DNA of 34,181 bases from the NCBI GenBank assembly GCA_031292485.1, contig JARLHA010000056.1, positions 1 to 34,181 of the forward strand, written 5' to 3'. Of the stretch, positions 23,841 to 31,373 are shown piece by piece. The notes under the pieces were generated by a model that worked only from the letters and a program-made list of their open reading frames with translations, did not search any database and had not been told where the DNA came from. Each line of letters starts with the position of its first letter. The stretch's first letter is position 1. Position numbers and translations under genes: made by a program. This DNA is from Mucilaginibacter sp. Lineage in GTDB: Bacteria > Bacteroidota > Bacteroidia > Sphingobacteriales > Sphingobacteriaceae.

Positions 23841-24218
23841 TCACTTGGCCTGCACAGCGTAAATTTTTAAACCCAGAATTCCGGTCATTATCAATAACAT
23901 AAAAAACACTTCGGCCCACGAGATCCGTTGATGAAAGAACGCTACTTCAGAAATTTTCAGAAATATTAAGGTTGTTGCTGTCCAAACGGCAAAAGCCATT
24001 GCCGTTGGTATCTGTTTTATAGCCGTTGAGAAAAAATAAATATTGGCCAGGCCAAATAAAACATAGCCCACAAAGGGGAGTAAAAACTGTAAACCGCCCT
24101 GCCATTTATAAAAATTGGTAAAGGTTAAGGTCTTCAGGTCGCTGAATTTCATGAACTTTAAACAGAAGGTCCATGCAGTTTCACAGGTTGCGGCTAAAAC
24201 TAAATATATCCAGGCCAA
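23841..24218 (-). CDS. Small multidrug resistance (SMR) family transporter
   Basis: A 125-residue protein with four hydrophobic helices. The key Glu is at position 13 in AATCETAWTFCLK, and IPTAMAFAVWTATT in helix three is the SMR signature that often reads PLGxAYAVWTG. SMR proteins work as dual-topology dimers exchanging protons for quaternary cations or guanidinium. The CET/W pattern is nearer to the SugE/Gdx branch than to EmrE, but the insertion after the first helix and the length (usual 105-110) leave substrate open. The gene follows the desaturase gene on the same strand at 86 bp and may share its transcript. Confidence 0.8.
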   Translation of the reverse strand: MAWIYLVLAATCETAWTFCLKFMKFSDLKTLTFTNFYKWQGGLQFLLPFVGYVLFGLANIYFFSTAIKQIPTAMAFAVWTATTLIFLKISEVAFFHQRISWAEVFFMLLIMTGILGLKIYAVQAK

Positions 24219-24304
24219 TACTTTTAATTTTTAAATACAGGTTGCAAGATATAAATTTTCAATAGCATTGATATGGTTTTTCAGGAAACGGGAACTCAAT
24301 ATTG

Positions 24305-25288
24305 TTATTGCTGCTTGTAGGTATAATTTACAACCTCCTCATCACCCTCACCGGCAGTAACCGATGATGGCATGTTGTCCGGTTCCGGTTCATCAGGATG
24401 CATATAAACTACCCTCGCATTTTTTTTGATCCCTAAAAGTTTGCTCAATGCCATTACCAGGTTTGGGCGTAATTCATAATACCATTTAAACCATTTGTAT
24501 TTAAGGAGGCTTTTTTCGTCGAAGCGCTTTACGGAGAAGGCGTGCTGAAGGAAATAGTCTTTAGGATAATCATAATATAGCCCCCAGTTTTCGCGGCGAT
24601 TGCCCGGTTTATGGCCGGGGAAGTAAACTGTTCCAAAAAGGTAATCCCATATAGAAAACTTAGTGGCAAAGTTTGCATGAAAAACCTCGCGGTAATTGGC
24701 ATGATGCCATAAATGCAACTCGGGCGAGTTCAGAAAATACTTTAGTTTCCCAAACTTTACATTTACGTTGGCATGAATAAACATGCCGAACATAGCATCA
24801 AGCAGTGCCTTTATCGGTATAACTTCCGGATGGGCGCCTAAAATAACGATTGGCGCGAACTCGATAGTTTGATTAATGATAATTTCAACAACATGCGACC
24901 TCGATCCCGCCAGGAAATCTACTTCCTTACCGGAATGGTGCGCTTCATGTGTGCGCCAAAGCAACTTGCTGGCATGTTGCAAACGATGGAACAAGTAAAT
25001 ATAAAGGTCGTGGGTGACCAGGAAAAACAATACCTGTTCCGTTATCGACCAGCTTCTGAAAAAGGCAAAACCATGCCAGTGAATAAAATTTTGCAGAGAG
25101 GGTATAATGTAAGCGAAGATCAGGATCTTCAAAAAATAACTTTGGATGATGGTATACCATACCAGATCAACCCAAAAACCCTCCCTAAAAAAAGGCAGCC
25201 CCTTGCGGTATGGAGATATTCGTTCCCAGGCGATGATGAAGATCACCCAGCAGATTAAAATTGTGGTTGTGGTTTGTACTAATGTCAT
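24305..25288 (-). CDS. Fatty-acid hydroxylase / sterol-desaturase family membrane enzyme
   Basis: A 327-residue integral membrane di-iron enzyme. Hydrophobic segments lie at about 8-25, 45-65, 80-105 and 140-175. The histidine boxes are HDLYIYLFHRLQH, RTHEAHHSG and LHLWHHANYREVFHANF, the set that binds two irons in this family. The reaction is oxygen-dependent hydroxylation or desaturation of a lipid; the substrate cannot be named. The C-terminal 50 residues are hydrophilic and acidic (HPDEPEPDNMPSS...EGDEEVV), an extra tail relative to many members. The ATG start (25286-25288) touches the first unit of a heptamer array. It is followed closely by the SMR gene. Confidence 0.88.
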   Translation of the reverse strand: MTLVQTTTTILICWVIFIIAWERISPYRKGLPFFREGFWVDLVWYTIIQSYFLKILIFAYIIPSLQNFIHWHGFAFFRSWSITEQVLFFLVTHDLYIYLFHRLQHASKLLWRTHEAHHSGKEVDFLAGSRSHVVEIIINQTIEFAPIVILGAHPEVIPIKALLDAMFGMFIHANVNVKFGKLKYFLNSPELHLWHHANYREVFHANFATKFSIWDYLFGTVYFPGHKPGNRRENWGLYYDYPKDYFLQHAFSVKRFDEKSLLKYKWFKWYYELRPNLVMALSKLLGIKKNARVVYMHPDEPEPDNMPSSVTAGEGDEEVVNYTYKQQ

Positions 25289-25324
25289 TCTAAGTCGAAA
25301 GTCTTAAGTCTTGAGTTTTAAGTC
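25288..25324. repeat. Left heptamer array flanking the four-helix-bundle gene
   Basis: Units TTCTAAG, TCGAAAG, TCTTAAG, TCTTGAG, TTTTAAG run in exact 7-bp steps from 25288 to 25322. The first unit shares base 25288 with the desaturase start codon. It is the inverted partner of the array at 25771-25812. Confidence 0.75.
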
Positions 25325-25342
25325 AGAAAATCTTTTTCTGAC
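25322..25342 (-). terminator. Hairpin after the four-helix-bundle gene
   Basis: GTCAGAAAA (25322-25330) and TTTTCTGAC (25334-25342) form a perfect 9-bp stem with a 3-nt loop, three bases past the stop codon on the minus strand. It joins directly to the left heptamer array. Confidence 0.6.
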
Positions 25343-25345
25343 GCG

Positions 25346-25708
25346 CTATTTAAATTTCTCTGGATTATTTATCATATAAATTAAGAGATAAGTAACCTCT
25401 TCACTTTGTTTATTGAGTTCATTGTATTTGCTGATATCGATGTAATTACAAGCAAGCGAGGCATCTAGCCAAGCTTGTGTTTCTCCGTTTTCCATATCTG
25501 CATCCGTGAGTTTACTCACAAAATGATTGGGATATTTTCGCTTTTTATAAGCTTCTGCTATAGATGCAAAAACCGATCTTGAAGATCTCCTTATTTGATC
25601 AATAAGACTATATGTCTCTTCTTTAGGAAAGCTTTTCGTAATTGAAAATATTTCCATTGACAACGCAAATGCTTTTTTATAAGCAATCAAATCTCTGAAT
25701 GAACTCAT
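25346..25708 (-). CDS. Four-helix-bundle protein (23S rRNA intervening-sequence type)
   Basis: A 120-residue protein: starts SFRDLIAYKKAFAL, then FPKEETYSLIDQIRRSSRSVFASIAEAYKKRKYP and later DADMENGETQAWLDASLACNYI. This matches the S23/intervening-sequence four-helix-bundle family (TIGR02436), first found in insertions of 23S rRNA and now known in many genomes. Relatives include the Avd accessory protein of diversity-generating retroelements. Function outside those contexts is unknown; a nucleic-acid-binding role is suspected because of the basic surface. The gene lies between two inverted heptamer arrays and splits the sugar operon from the desaturase gene, so it looks like an inserted cassette. 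No reverse transcriptase or template repeat is nearby. Confidence 0.9.
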   Translation of the reverse strand: MSSFRDLIAYKKAFALSMEIFSITKSFPKEETYSLIDQIRRSSRSVFASIAEAYKKRKYPNHFVSKLTDADMENGETQAWLDASLACNYIDISKYNELNKQSEEVTYLLIYMINNPEKFK

Positions 25709-25770
25709 CGTTTGGCCTAAAGTTTAAATCCCAAAGTCGATATTTTTTTATACTTTTTCATAAAATATTT

Positions 25771-25812
25771 TAGACTTCGGGCTTAAGGCTTTAGGCTTCA
25801 GACTTAAGACTA
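25771..25812. repeat. Right heptamer array flanking the four-helix-bundle gene
   Basis: Six exact 7-bp units run from 25771 to 25812: TAGACTT, CGGGCTT, AAGGCTT, TAGGCTT, CAGACTT, AAGACTA. The last unit ends on the stop codon of the HAD-NeuB gene (25810-25812). Inverted, it reads the same word as the left array at 25288-25322. Confidence 0.75.
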
Positions 25813-27237
25813 GGCTTTAGCTTTTTCCTTATATTCGTCGCTGATATTAACCCGCAGGCGTTTCATAGGGCCAAGTTCTGATTCGTAAACTCTTTTTACG
25901 CCATCTCCTGCTGCAATTTCCACGTCGCGGATATCACGTACCAGGCGCTGGAAGCCTTGCGGCTCCACAGAAGCGGCATGATCAGATCCCCACATGGCTC
26001 GGTCAAGCGTAAAATGGCGCTCCACAAAGGTTGCACCCATGGTAACTGCGGCAACGGTTGTTGCTAAACCTGTTTCGTGGCCCGAGTATCCAACGGGAAC
26101 ACCCGGGTATTTAGCAGCCAGTGTCTGGATCATCCGAAGGTTCAGTTCTTCGGGTTTGCATGGATAAGCCGAAGTGGAATGTGCAATGAACAAAGGATAA
26201 TTCCTGTCAAACGACCATACCAGGTTCATTGCGTCTTCGATCTCTTTAATGGTCGACATACCTGTGGATAGCATCAGCGGCTTGCCGGTAAGCAGTATCC
26301 GTTTGATCAGCTGTGTATCTGTTAAAGATGCTGAAGCCAGTTTATACAAGGGGGTATCAAATTGTTCCATAAAATCAACTGCTTCCACATCCCATGTAGA
26401 AACAAACCAATCAATGCCAACCTTTTTACAATACTGGTCGATCGTGGCATATTCTACAATGCCAAATTCGGTTTTGCGCTTATAATCAATGTATGATATA
26501 CGTCCCCATGGCGTATCGCGCATAATTTCCCATTGATCTTTAGGAACACATAGCTCAGGCGTTCTTTTCTGGAATTTAACCGCGGTTGCTTTCGCTGCAA
26601 CCGCTTCGTCAATCAGTTGTTTAGCAATTTCGAGTGAGCCATTGTGGTTGATACCAATCTCCGCAATGATATAGCAAGGTTCACCGGCACCGATCTTAAT
26701 ACCACTATTTAAAGTGATCACATCATTTTTTTGCCTGCTGATTTTTTCGCCTTTATGCGCAGCAATGATCATTTCGGCAACCTCCCTGAAACAGCCGCCG
26801 CCGCCATTATTTTCGCAAACTATTGAAGCTATGTCTTTAACAAAAGATATAGCGTTTGCAGGGCATAGTGAAACACCAGCCAGCTTAATTATTTCCAGGT
26901 CGTTTACGTCGTCACCAATAAAGGCCACTTCTTCGGGTTTTAAACCAAGCCTGTTGATGATTTCATGAAATACAGCCGGTTTGTCTTTAACACCCAGGTG
27001 CAGTTCGGTAATTTTCAATTTTTCCGCACGTTTGATCACCGACGGGGATACCTCACCGGTAATAATGCCGGTAGTTACCCCCGCAAGGTTTACCAGGCGT
27101 TCAACACCCATACCATCGCGGATATCGAATTTCTTCAGTTCTTCCCCGGCTTCGCCATAATAAACGCCGCCATCCGTTAATACGCCGTCACAATCAGTGA
27201 GGAGTAATTTGATTCGTGAAAGTTTTGCTTCTAACAT
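25810..27237 (-). CDS. neuB: HAD phosphatase-NeuB synthase fusion, no SAF domain
   Basis: A 475-residue bifunctional enzyme. The N-terminal KdsC-like HAD domain (1-165) has the nucleophile motif DCDGVLTDGG (Asp15, Asp17), GDDVNDLE at 108-115 and the KdsC-type GGGGCFRE at 145-152. The C-terminal NeuB domain (about 180-460) has AEIGINHNG, KFQKRTPE, HSTSAYPC, GYSGHETG and ERHFTLDRAMWGSDHAAS, marking condensation of phosphoenolpyruvate with a sugar. NeuB normally ends in a SAF/antifreeze-like domain of about 60 residues; here the protein stops about 15 residues after the barrel. The fusion suggests that a phosphorylated ulosonate product is dephosphorylated in the same chain. It lies at the end of the sugar operon, 28 bp after the SDR gene. 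Which sugar is made cannot be read from sequence. Confidence 0.92.
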   Translation of the reverse strand: MLEAKLSRIKLLLTDCDGVLTDGGVYYGEAGEELKKFDIRDGMGVERLVNLAGVTTGIITGEVSPSVIKRAEKLKITELHLGVKDKPAVFHEIINRLGLKPEEVAFIGDDVNDLEIIKLAGVSLCPANAISFVKDIASIVCENNGGGGCFREVAEMIIAAHKGEKISRQKNDVITLNSGIKIGAGEPCYIIAEIGINHNGSLEIAKQLIDEAVAAKATAVKFQKRTPELCVPKDQWEIMRDTPWGRISYIDYKRKTEFGIVEYATIDQYCKKVGIDWFVSTWDVEAVDFMEQFDTPLYKLASASLTDTQLIKRILLTGKPLMLSTGMSTIKEIEDAMNLVWSFDRNYPLFIAHSTSAYPCKPEELNLRMIQTLAAKYPGVPVGYSGHETGLATTVAAVTMGATFVERHFTLDRAMWGSDHAASVEPQGFQRLVRDIRDVEIAAGDGVKRVYESELGPMKRLRVNISDEYKEKAKA

Positions 27238-27265
27238 ATTTTTAATGTTTAATTGGGTTCAATTT

Positions 27266-28072
27266 TTAAATCGCAGTCCATCCGCCATCTACAACAAGGT
27301 TTGCACCTGTCATATACGCTGATGCATCGCTTGCCAGAAAAACCAGTGCGCCCTGGTAATCCGTTGTTTTTGCCATTCGGCCAAGCAATGTTTTTGCTGA
27401 ATAATTCTGTATAAAAAATTCGTTTTGCGAGTTTTCGACCCCGCCCGGCGAAAGTGTATTTACCCGCACACCCTTATTGCCCCAGTAAGCAGCCAAAAAC
27501 CTTGTAAAATTTACAACCGCCCCTTTGGTAACCGGGTAAACCGGCGACTTATAAAAAGTTTGTTCGCCGCATTCGTTCCGGTAAATGGTTTGATCGGGGC
27601 CTACAATACCATAGGTTGATGCTATATTAATGATACTACCGCTCTCTTGCTCGGCCATTACGCTACCAAATACCTGCGAAGCCAGGAACACACCTGTAAC
27701 ATTTACATCCAGCGACTTTTTAAAAGCATCCAGCGGGTAATTTTCAAAAGCCGATAATTCCTTCGCCATGCCAGGGTTTTCAAACATGTCGTTAATGGCC
27801 GCGTTGTTCACCAGAATATCAATGCTTCCGTACCGCGTCAATATTTTGTCACGGGCTATTTTTAATGATAGTTCGCTGGTAACATCTACTTTAAGCCCGC
27901 CATGTTGTTCGCCTAAACTCACAGCAAATTTCTCCGAAGCAGCTTCATCCATATCTGCCACCACCACATTGGCGCCGGCTTCAGCAAGGGCTTCGCAGTG
28001 TTTTTTACCCAGCAAGCCGAGGGCGCCTGTAACAATAGCAGTTTTATTTTTTAAGGAAAATATATTAGTCAT
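27266..28072 (-). CDS. Short-chain dehydrogenase/reductase, PtmA-like
   Basis: A 268-residue SDR with the NAD(P)-binding motif TGALGLLG near residue 16, NNAA, the catalytic Ser in NIASTYG and YPVTK (Tyr/Lys pair). The texts YGIVGPDQTIYR and SPGGVENSQNEFFIQNYSAKTLLGRM resemble the PtmA-type reductases found in legionaminic-acid and flagellin-glycosylation loci. It would reduce or oxidise a sugar intermediate of the pathway encoded by the operon. Start ATG 28070-28072 is part of an octamer array, so Met-Thr are encoded by repeat sequence. The gene follows the aminotransferase gene after 91 bp filled by that array. Confidence 0.9.
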   Translation of the reverse strand: MTNIFSLKNKTAIVTGALGLLGKKHCEALAEAGANVVVADMDEAASEKFAVSLGEQHGGLKVDVTSELSLKIARDKILTRYGSIDILVNNAAINDMFENPGMAKELSAFENYPLDAFKKSLDVNVTGVFLASQVFGSVMAEQESGSIINIASTYGIVGPDQTIYRNECGEQTFYKSPVYPVTKGAVVNFTRFLAAYWGNKGVRVNTLSPGGVENSQNEFFIQNYSAKTLLGRMAKTTDYQGALVFLASDASAYMTGANLVVDGGWTAI

Positions 28073-28160
28073 TGGTCATTTGCTTCGCGTCATTAAGTCA
28101 TTGGGTCATTTGCTTCGCGTCATTGCTGTTCCGCTTCAATGACTTAATGACCCAATGACT
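28068..28160. repeat. Octamer arrays between aminotransferase and SDR genes
   Basis: GTCATTGG, GTCATTTG, GTCATTAA-type octamers run from 28068 to about 28124 and the inverted word AATGACTT, AATGACCC, AATGACT at 28138-28159. A 21-bp direct repeat (GGTCATTTGCTTCGCGTCAT core) occurs at 28074-28094 and 28104-28124. The SDR start codon is inside the first unit. The same word occurs behind uvrA at 1097. Confidence 0.75.
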
Positions 28161-28163
28161 TTT

Positions 28164-29501
28164 TTACACCGTCTTCGGCTTTATATTATAGTTACTTACT
28201 TTACGGAAAACTGCTTCAAGCACTTCGCCTTTTAAATATTGTTTGATGTTACCACTTTGGATAGCTTTTTTCATTACCGGCATTATATCGCGGTATGCCG
28301 AAAGTGTATAAGCTATGTCCTCATCGCTGTGGCTGTAACACATATTATGGAAGCCTGCCCACAGCACGCCGCGTTTTATCATTTCCTGCTGCATCAGGGT
28401 TTTTACTTCGAGGCCGTTACCGGCTTCAGGTGTAAAAGTTACCATCGAGCGGCAGTTGTAACCAATGCAACGGGTATAAATATCCATCCCGGTTTCAATG
28501 GCTATCTGGTTATAGCCGTCTTTCATCAGTCCGCCCTTTTCATCCAGGTATTGCGGCACATTTTTATCGCGCAGCTCATTGATAGTGGCAATACAAGCTG
28601 CCAATGACAAGGCCTCGCCGCCAAATGTAGTATAACTGAAAACTTCGTGATTAAACAGTTCCATCACATCCGCACGGCCGGTTAGCAGGGCGATGGGCAT
28701 ACCATTGGCGCATGCCTTTGAATAAACAGCCAGATCGGGTTTTACATCGAAGTATTCCTGTGCGCCGCCGATGGCTATGCGGAAACCTGTCCACATTTCA
28801 TCAAAGATCAGCAGGGTGCCATTTGCTTTACATACTTCGGCCAGCTCTTTCAGAAAGCCCGGTTTCGGCGCTTCAAAAATAAATGGCTCCAGGATAAGGG
28901 CTGCAACGGTGTCGTCCAGCGCAGCTTTGATCGCTTCAATATCGTTATACTCAAAAGTATAGGTCATGTTCTGGATGGCTTCGGGAATCCCTGCATTGCG
29001 GCTGGTGATGCCGATATACCAATCGTGCCAGCCATGGTAACCGCAGCAAAAAACTTTTTCGCGTTTGGTGAATGCACGGGCAACACGAATGGCTGCAGAG
29101 CAAACATCCGCACCTGTTTTTGAGATCTTTACCGCTTCGGCATTCGGGATCACCTCCTGAATCAATTCCGATAGTTCAACCTCAAGCGGGTGCATTAATG
29201 AAAAGGTAATACCATCCTTTAATTGTTTTTCGATAGCTGCATCCACAACCGGGTAAGCATAGCCTAAGGAGAGAGGGCCGATAGCCGAGTTAAAATCGAT
29301 ATACTCGTTCCCGTCAACATCCCATACGTGCGAACCTTTACCTTTTTGCAGGTATTTTGGCGCTACGCCATTGGTAAACTGCCCCGGACCTTTTGCCAGG
29401 GTTTGTGTAACTGGTTTTTGAACTTTTACAGCACGCTGGTACAGCTCGTTCGATTTGCTTATATCGGGGTATTCGTGGTTAAATTTTACAGAATTTGGCA
29501 T
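28164..29501 (-). CDS. Class III PLP-dependent aminotransferase
   Basis: A 445-residue aminotransferase of the glutamate-1-semialdehyde-aminomutase-like group. Visible motifs are FNSAIGPLSLGYAYP, SKTGADVCSAAIRVARAFT, FDEMWTGFR and the PLP-lysine segment VYSKACANGMPIALLTG. The usual hemL is a tetrapyrrole gene, but this copy lies in a sugar operon between transketolase and SDR genes, so it more likely transfers an amino group to a keto sugar, as related proteins do in nonulosonate loci. The start is 16 bp behind the transketolase C gene. The full family length is present, with no missing segment noticed. Confidence 0.9.
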   Translation of the reverse strand: MPNSVKFNHEYPDISKSNELYQRAVKVQKPVTQTLAKGPGQFTNGVAPKYLQKGKGSHVWDVDGNEYIDFNSAIGPLSLGYAYPVVDAAIEKQLKDGITFSLMHPLEVELSELIQEVIPNAEAVKISKTGADVCSAAIRVARAFTKREKVFCCGYHGWHDWYIGITSRNAGIPEAIQNMTYTFEYNDIEAIKAALDDTVAALILEPFIFEAPKPGFLKELAEVCKANGTLLIFDEMWTGFRIAIGGAQEYFDVKPDLAVYSKACANGMPIALLTGRADVMELFNHEVFSYTTFGGEALSLAACIATINELRDKNVPQYLDEKGGLMKDGYNQIAIETGMDIYTRCIGYNCRSMVTFTPEAGNGLEVKTLMQQEMIKRGVLWAGFHNMCYSHSDEDIAYTLSAYRDIMPVMKKAIQSGNIKQYLKGEVLEAVFRKVSNYNIKPKTV

Positions 29502-29517
29502 GGTATTCTTATTTTAT

Positions 29518-30456
29518 TTATTCAGAAAATTGCGGTATTGATATTTCGGGTTGATAGGCATTGGTATTATAGCCCAATATTTTTTCGGCTATTTGTTTGC
29601 CGGTAAAGCCTTCGTGCTCCAATACGTTGGGCAGCAATGAAGGCTTGAACCATTTGTCTTTTAATGCCATCGGGATCACTTTGGCGGTTTGGCAATGCTT
29701 TAACAATACTTCGGCAACAATGCTATAGAGGCCGCCTGTAACAAAATGATCTTCGAGCGTAATGGTTAAAGCGCTTTCGCGGGTAGCTTCCAGGATGGCC
29801 TGCTCATCTACAGGCTTCAGGCTGCGCAGGTTGATTAAACCAACAGACAAACCTTCGTTTTTCAGAATCTCAACAGCTATCAGCGCTTGTTCGAACAAAA
29901 GCCCATAGGTTAATATGGTCACATCTTCACCTTTTGAAACAATTTCGGCTTTGCCCAATTTAAAAGGGCTATGCTGATGATCAGTTTTGCGCGTATTGAT
30001 GCGCACATAAGAGGGATGGGGATGTTTCCATATTTCGGGCAGCATCATTACCAGATCCTGTTCATCGGCAGGGGCAAAAACCGTCATATTCGGAATGCCC
30101 CTCATCAGAGATATATCTTCCACCGCCTGATGGGTGGGGCCGTTTCCATCCGATAAAAAGCCGGGGATAAAGCTGCTTAATTTAATGGGTAAGTTAGGGA
30201 TCCCGGCATCCGTACGTACAAATTCAAAGGCCCGCATGGTTAAAAACGAAGCGAGCGCATGAACAACGGGGATCCGTCCGCGCAACGCCAGCCCCGCGGC
30301 AGCGCCAATCATGGTTTGTTCCGTTATACCTGTGTCAATAAAACGCTTGCCCAGTTTGCCGGGTATATTGCGTACCAGGGCGCGGTTTTCGGCCGTCATC
30401 ACAATAAAGCGATCGTCGGCTAATGCAGTTTGGGTAAGTAATTCTTCGTAGGTCAT
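29518..30456 (-). CDS. Transketolase C-terminal subunit
   Basis: A 312-residue protein equal to the C-terminal half of transketolase: pyrimidine-binding domain (about 1-170) with RFIDTGITEQTMIGAAAGLALRG carrying the catalytic Glu, and the transketolase C domain (about 180-300) with SLKPVDEQAIL and TLEDHFVTGGLYS. It works with the N-terminal subunit encoded one base upstream to move two-carbon units using thiamine diphosphate. Housekeeping transketolase is normally one chain of about 650-670 residues, so this split pair inside a sugar operon suggests a dedicated role in making a pathway precursor. Inference, as no substrate-specific residues were checked. Confidence 0.92.
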   Translation of the reverse strand: MTYEELLTQTALADDRFIVMTAENRALVRNIPGKLGKRFIDTGITEQTMIGAAAGLALRGRIPVVHALASFLTMRAFEFVRTDAGIPNLPIKLSSFIPGFLSDGNGPTHQAVEDISLMRGIPNMTVFAPADEQDLVMMLPEIWKHPHPSYVRINTRKTDHQHSPFKLGKAEIVSKGEDVTILTYGLLFEQALIAVEILKNEGLSVGLINLRSLKPVDEQAILEATRESALTITLEDHFVTGGLYSIVAEVLLKHCQTAKVIPMALKDKWFKPSLLPNVLEHEGFTGKQIAEKILGYNTNAYQPEISIPQFSE

Positions 30457-30457
30457 G

Positions 30458-31321
30458 TTATCTCACCACTAAAGTTTCTGATGTTAAATTCGTTAAATGT
30501 TCGCCGTGCAATTCTTTCAGCAGGCTTTCTACCTCGTCGGCATTAAAATTACAGAACCACCTGTCGGCCCTGCGTTCAATACTGGGCAACCCTTTACCGC
30601 GCACGGTATCGGCAATCACCACATTCAGTTTACCGGTTTCAAAAGGATAGGCCGAAAACGCTTCATGAAGGGCCTCAAAACTGTGTCCGTCAATTCTTTT
30701 TACTGCTGCCCCGAATGCAGTAAACTTATCGTGCAATGGCTCCAACGGAATTAATTCCTCAGTAGGCATATTTGCCTGGAATTGGTTGCGGTCGATCACA
30801 AAGATCAGGTTATCCAGTTTGTACGCATTGGCAACAAGCGCAGCTTCCCAGCAGGTGCCTTCGTTCAGTTCGCCATCGCCCATAATACAGATCACCTTGT
30901 TTTTACCACCCCTTATTTTAATATCCATCGCTACGCCGATAGCCACTGATGGCAAATGGCCCAGAGAACCTGAATGAAATTCGATCCCGGGGATATGTGT
31001 ATTAGGGTGCCAGTAAATATGATCATTCAAGGATAAATGATTTTTCAATCTATCCTTCGCCAGCAAACCAAGCTCCGCGAACGTACCATACAAAGCAGGT
31101 ACATCATGCCCTTTTGAAAGGAACAGGTAATCCCTGTCCGGGTCGTTAAGATTGCTGGGGTTGATATTTAAAAAGTCCGTATACAGGTAAACAATTAGGT
31201 CCGCAGCGGATAGTGAAGCCCCCACGAAGCAACCGCCGTCCGTTGACATCTTAATAATATGCTCCCTCACCTTTAAAGCGGTGGCTTCGAGCTGGTTAAT
31301 TGGTGTAGTTACCCTTTGCAT
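30458..31321 (-). CDS. Transketolase N-terminal subunit
   Basis: A 287-residue thiamine-diphosphate-binding subunit with HDVPALYGTFAE, the GSLGHLP loop and the TPP motif GDGELNEG followed by the Asn of IDRNQFQ. It stops one base before the start of the C-terminal subunit gene (1-nt gap), which implies coupled translation and equal amounts. It lies 52 bp behind the SpsF-like gene. Same-length split pairs are known in archaea and in surface-sugar loci of some bacteria; use in core metabolism cannot be excluded, but the neighbours point to surface sugar synthesis. Confidence 0.92.
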   Translation of the reverse strand: MQRVTTPINQLEATALKVREHIIKMSTDGGCFVGASLSAADLIVYLYTDFLNINPSNLNDPDRDYLFLSKGHDVPALYGTFAELGLLAKDRLKNHLSLNDHIYWHPNTHIPGIEFHSGSLGHLPSVAIGVAMDIKIRGGKNKVICIMGDGELNEGTCWEAALVANAYKLDNLIFVIDRNQFQANMPTEELIPLEPLHDKFTAFGAAVKRIDGHSFEALHEAFSAYPFETGKLNVVIADTVRGKGLPSIERRADRWFCNFNADEVESLLKELHGEHLTNLTSETLVVR

Positions 31322-31373
31322 GTAATAATAAATAAAACTTTAAAGTTAAATTCTGATAATTTAACTTTTGTTA

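Noticed and set aside
24869..25258. 129-codon plus-strand frame inside the desaturase gene
   Set aside because: Antisense to the histidine-box region of a clear membrane enzyme; no independent motif.
25346..25708. Diversity-generating retroelement, because the four-helix-bundle protein resembles Avd
   Set aside because: No reverse transcriptase gene and no template/variable repeat pair is present in the window.
25288..25812. CRISPR array, because of short regular repeats
   Set aside because: Units are 7 bp and contiguous without spacers; no cas gene is near.
28164..29501. hemL (glutamate-1-semialdehyde aminomutase of haem synthesis)
   Set aside because: The sequence is of that fold, but it is located in a sugar operon between transketolase and SDR genes, so the haem role is not supported.
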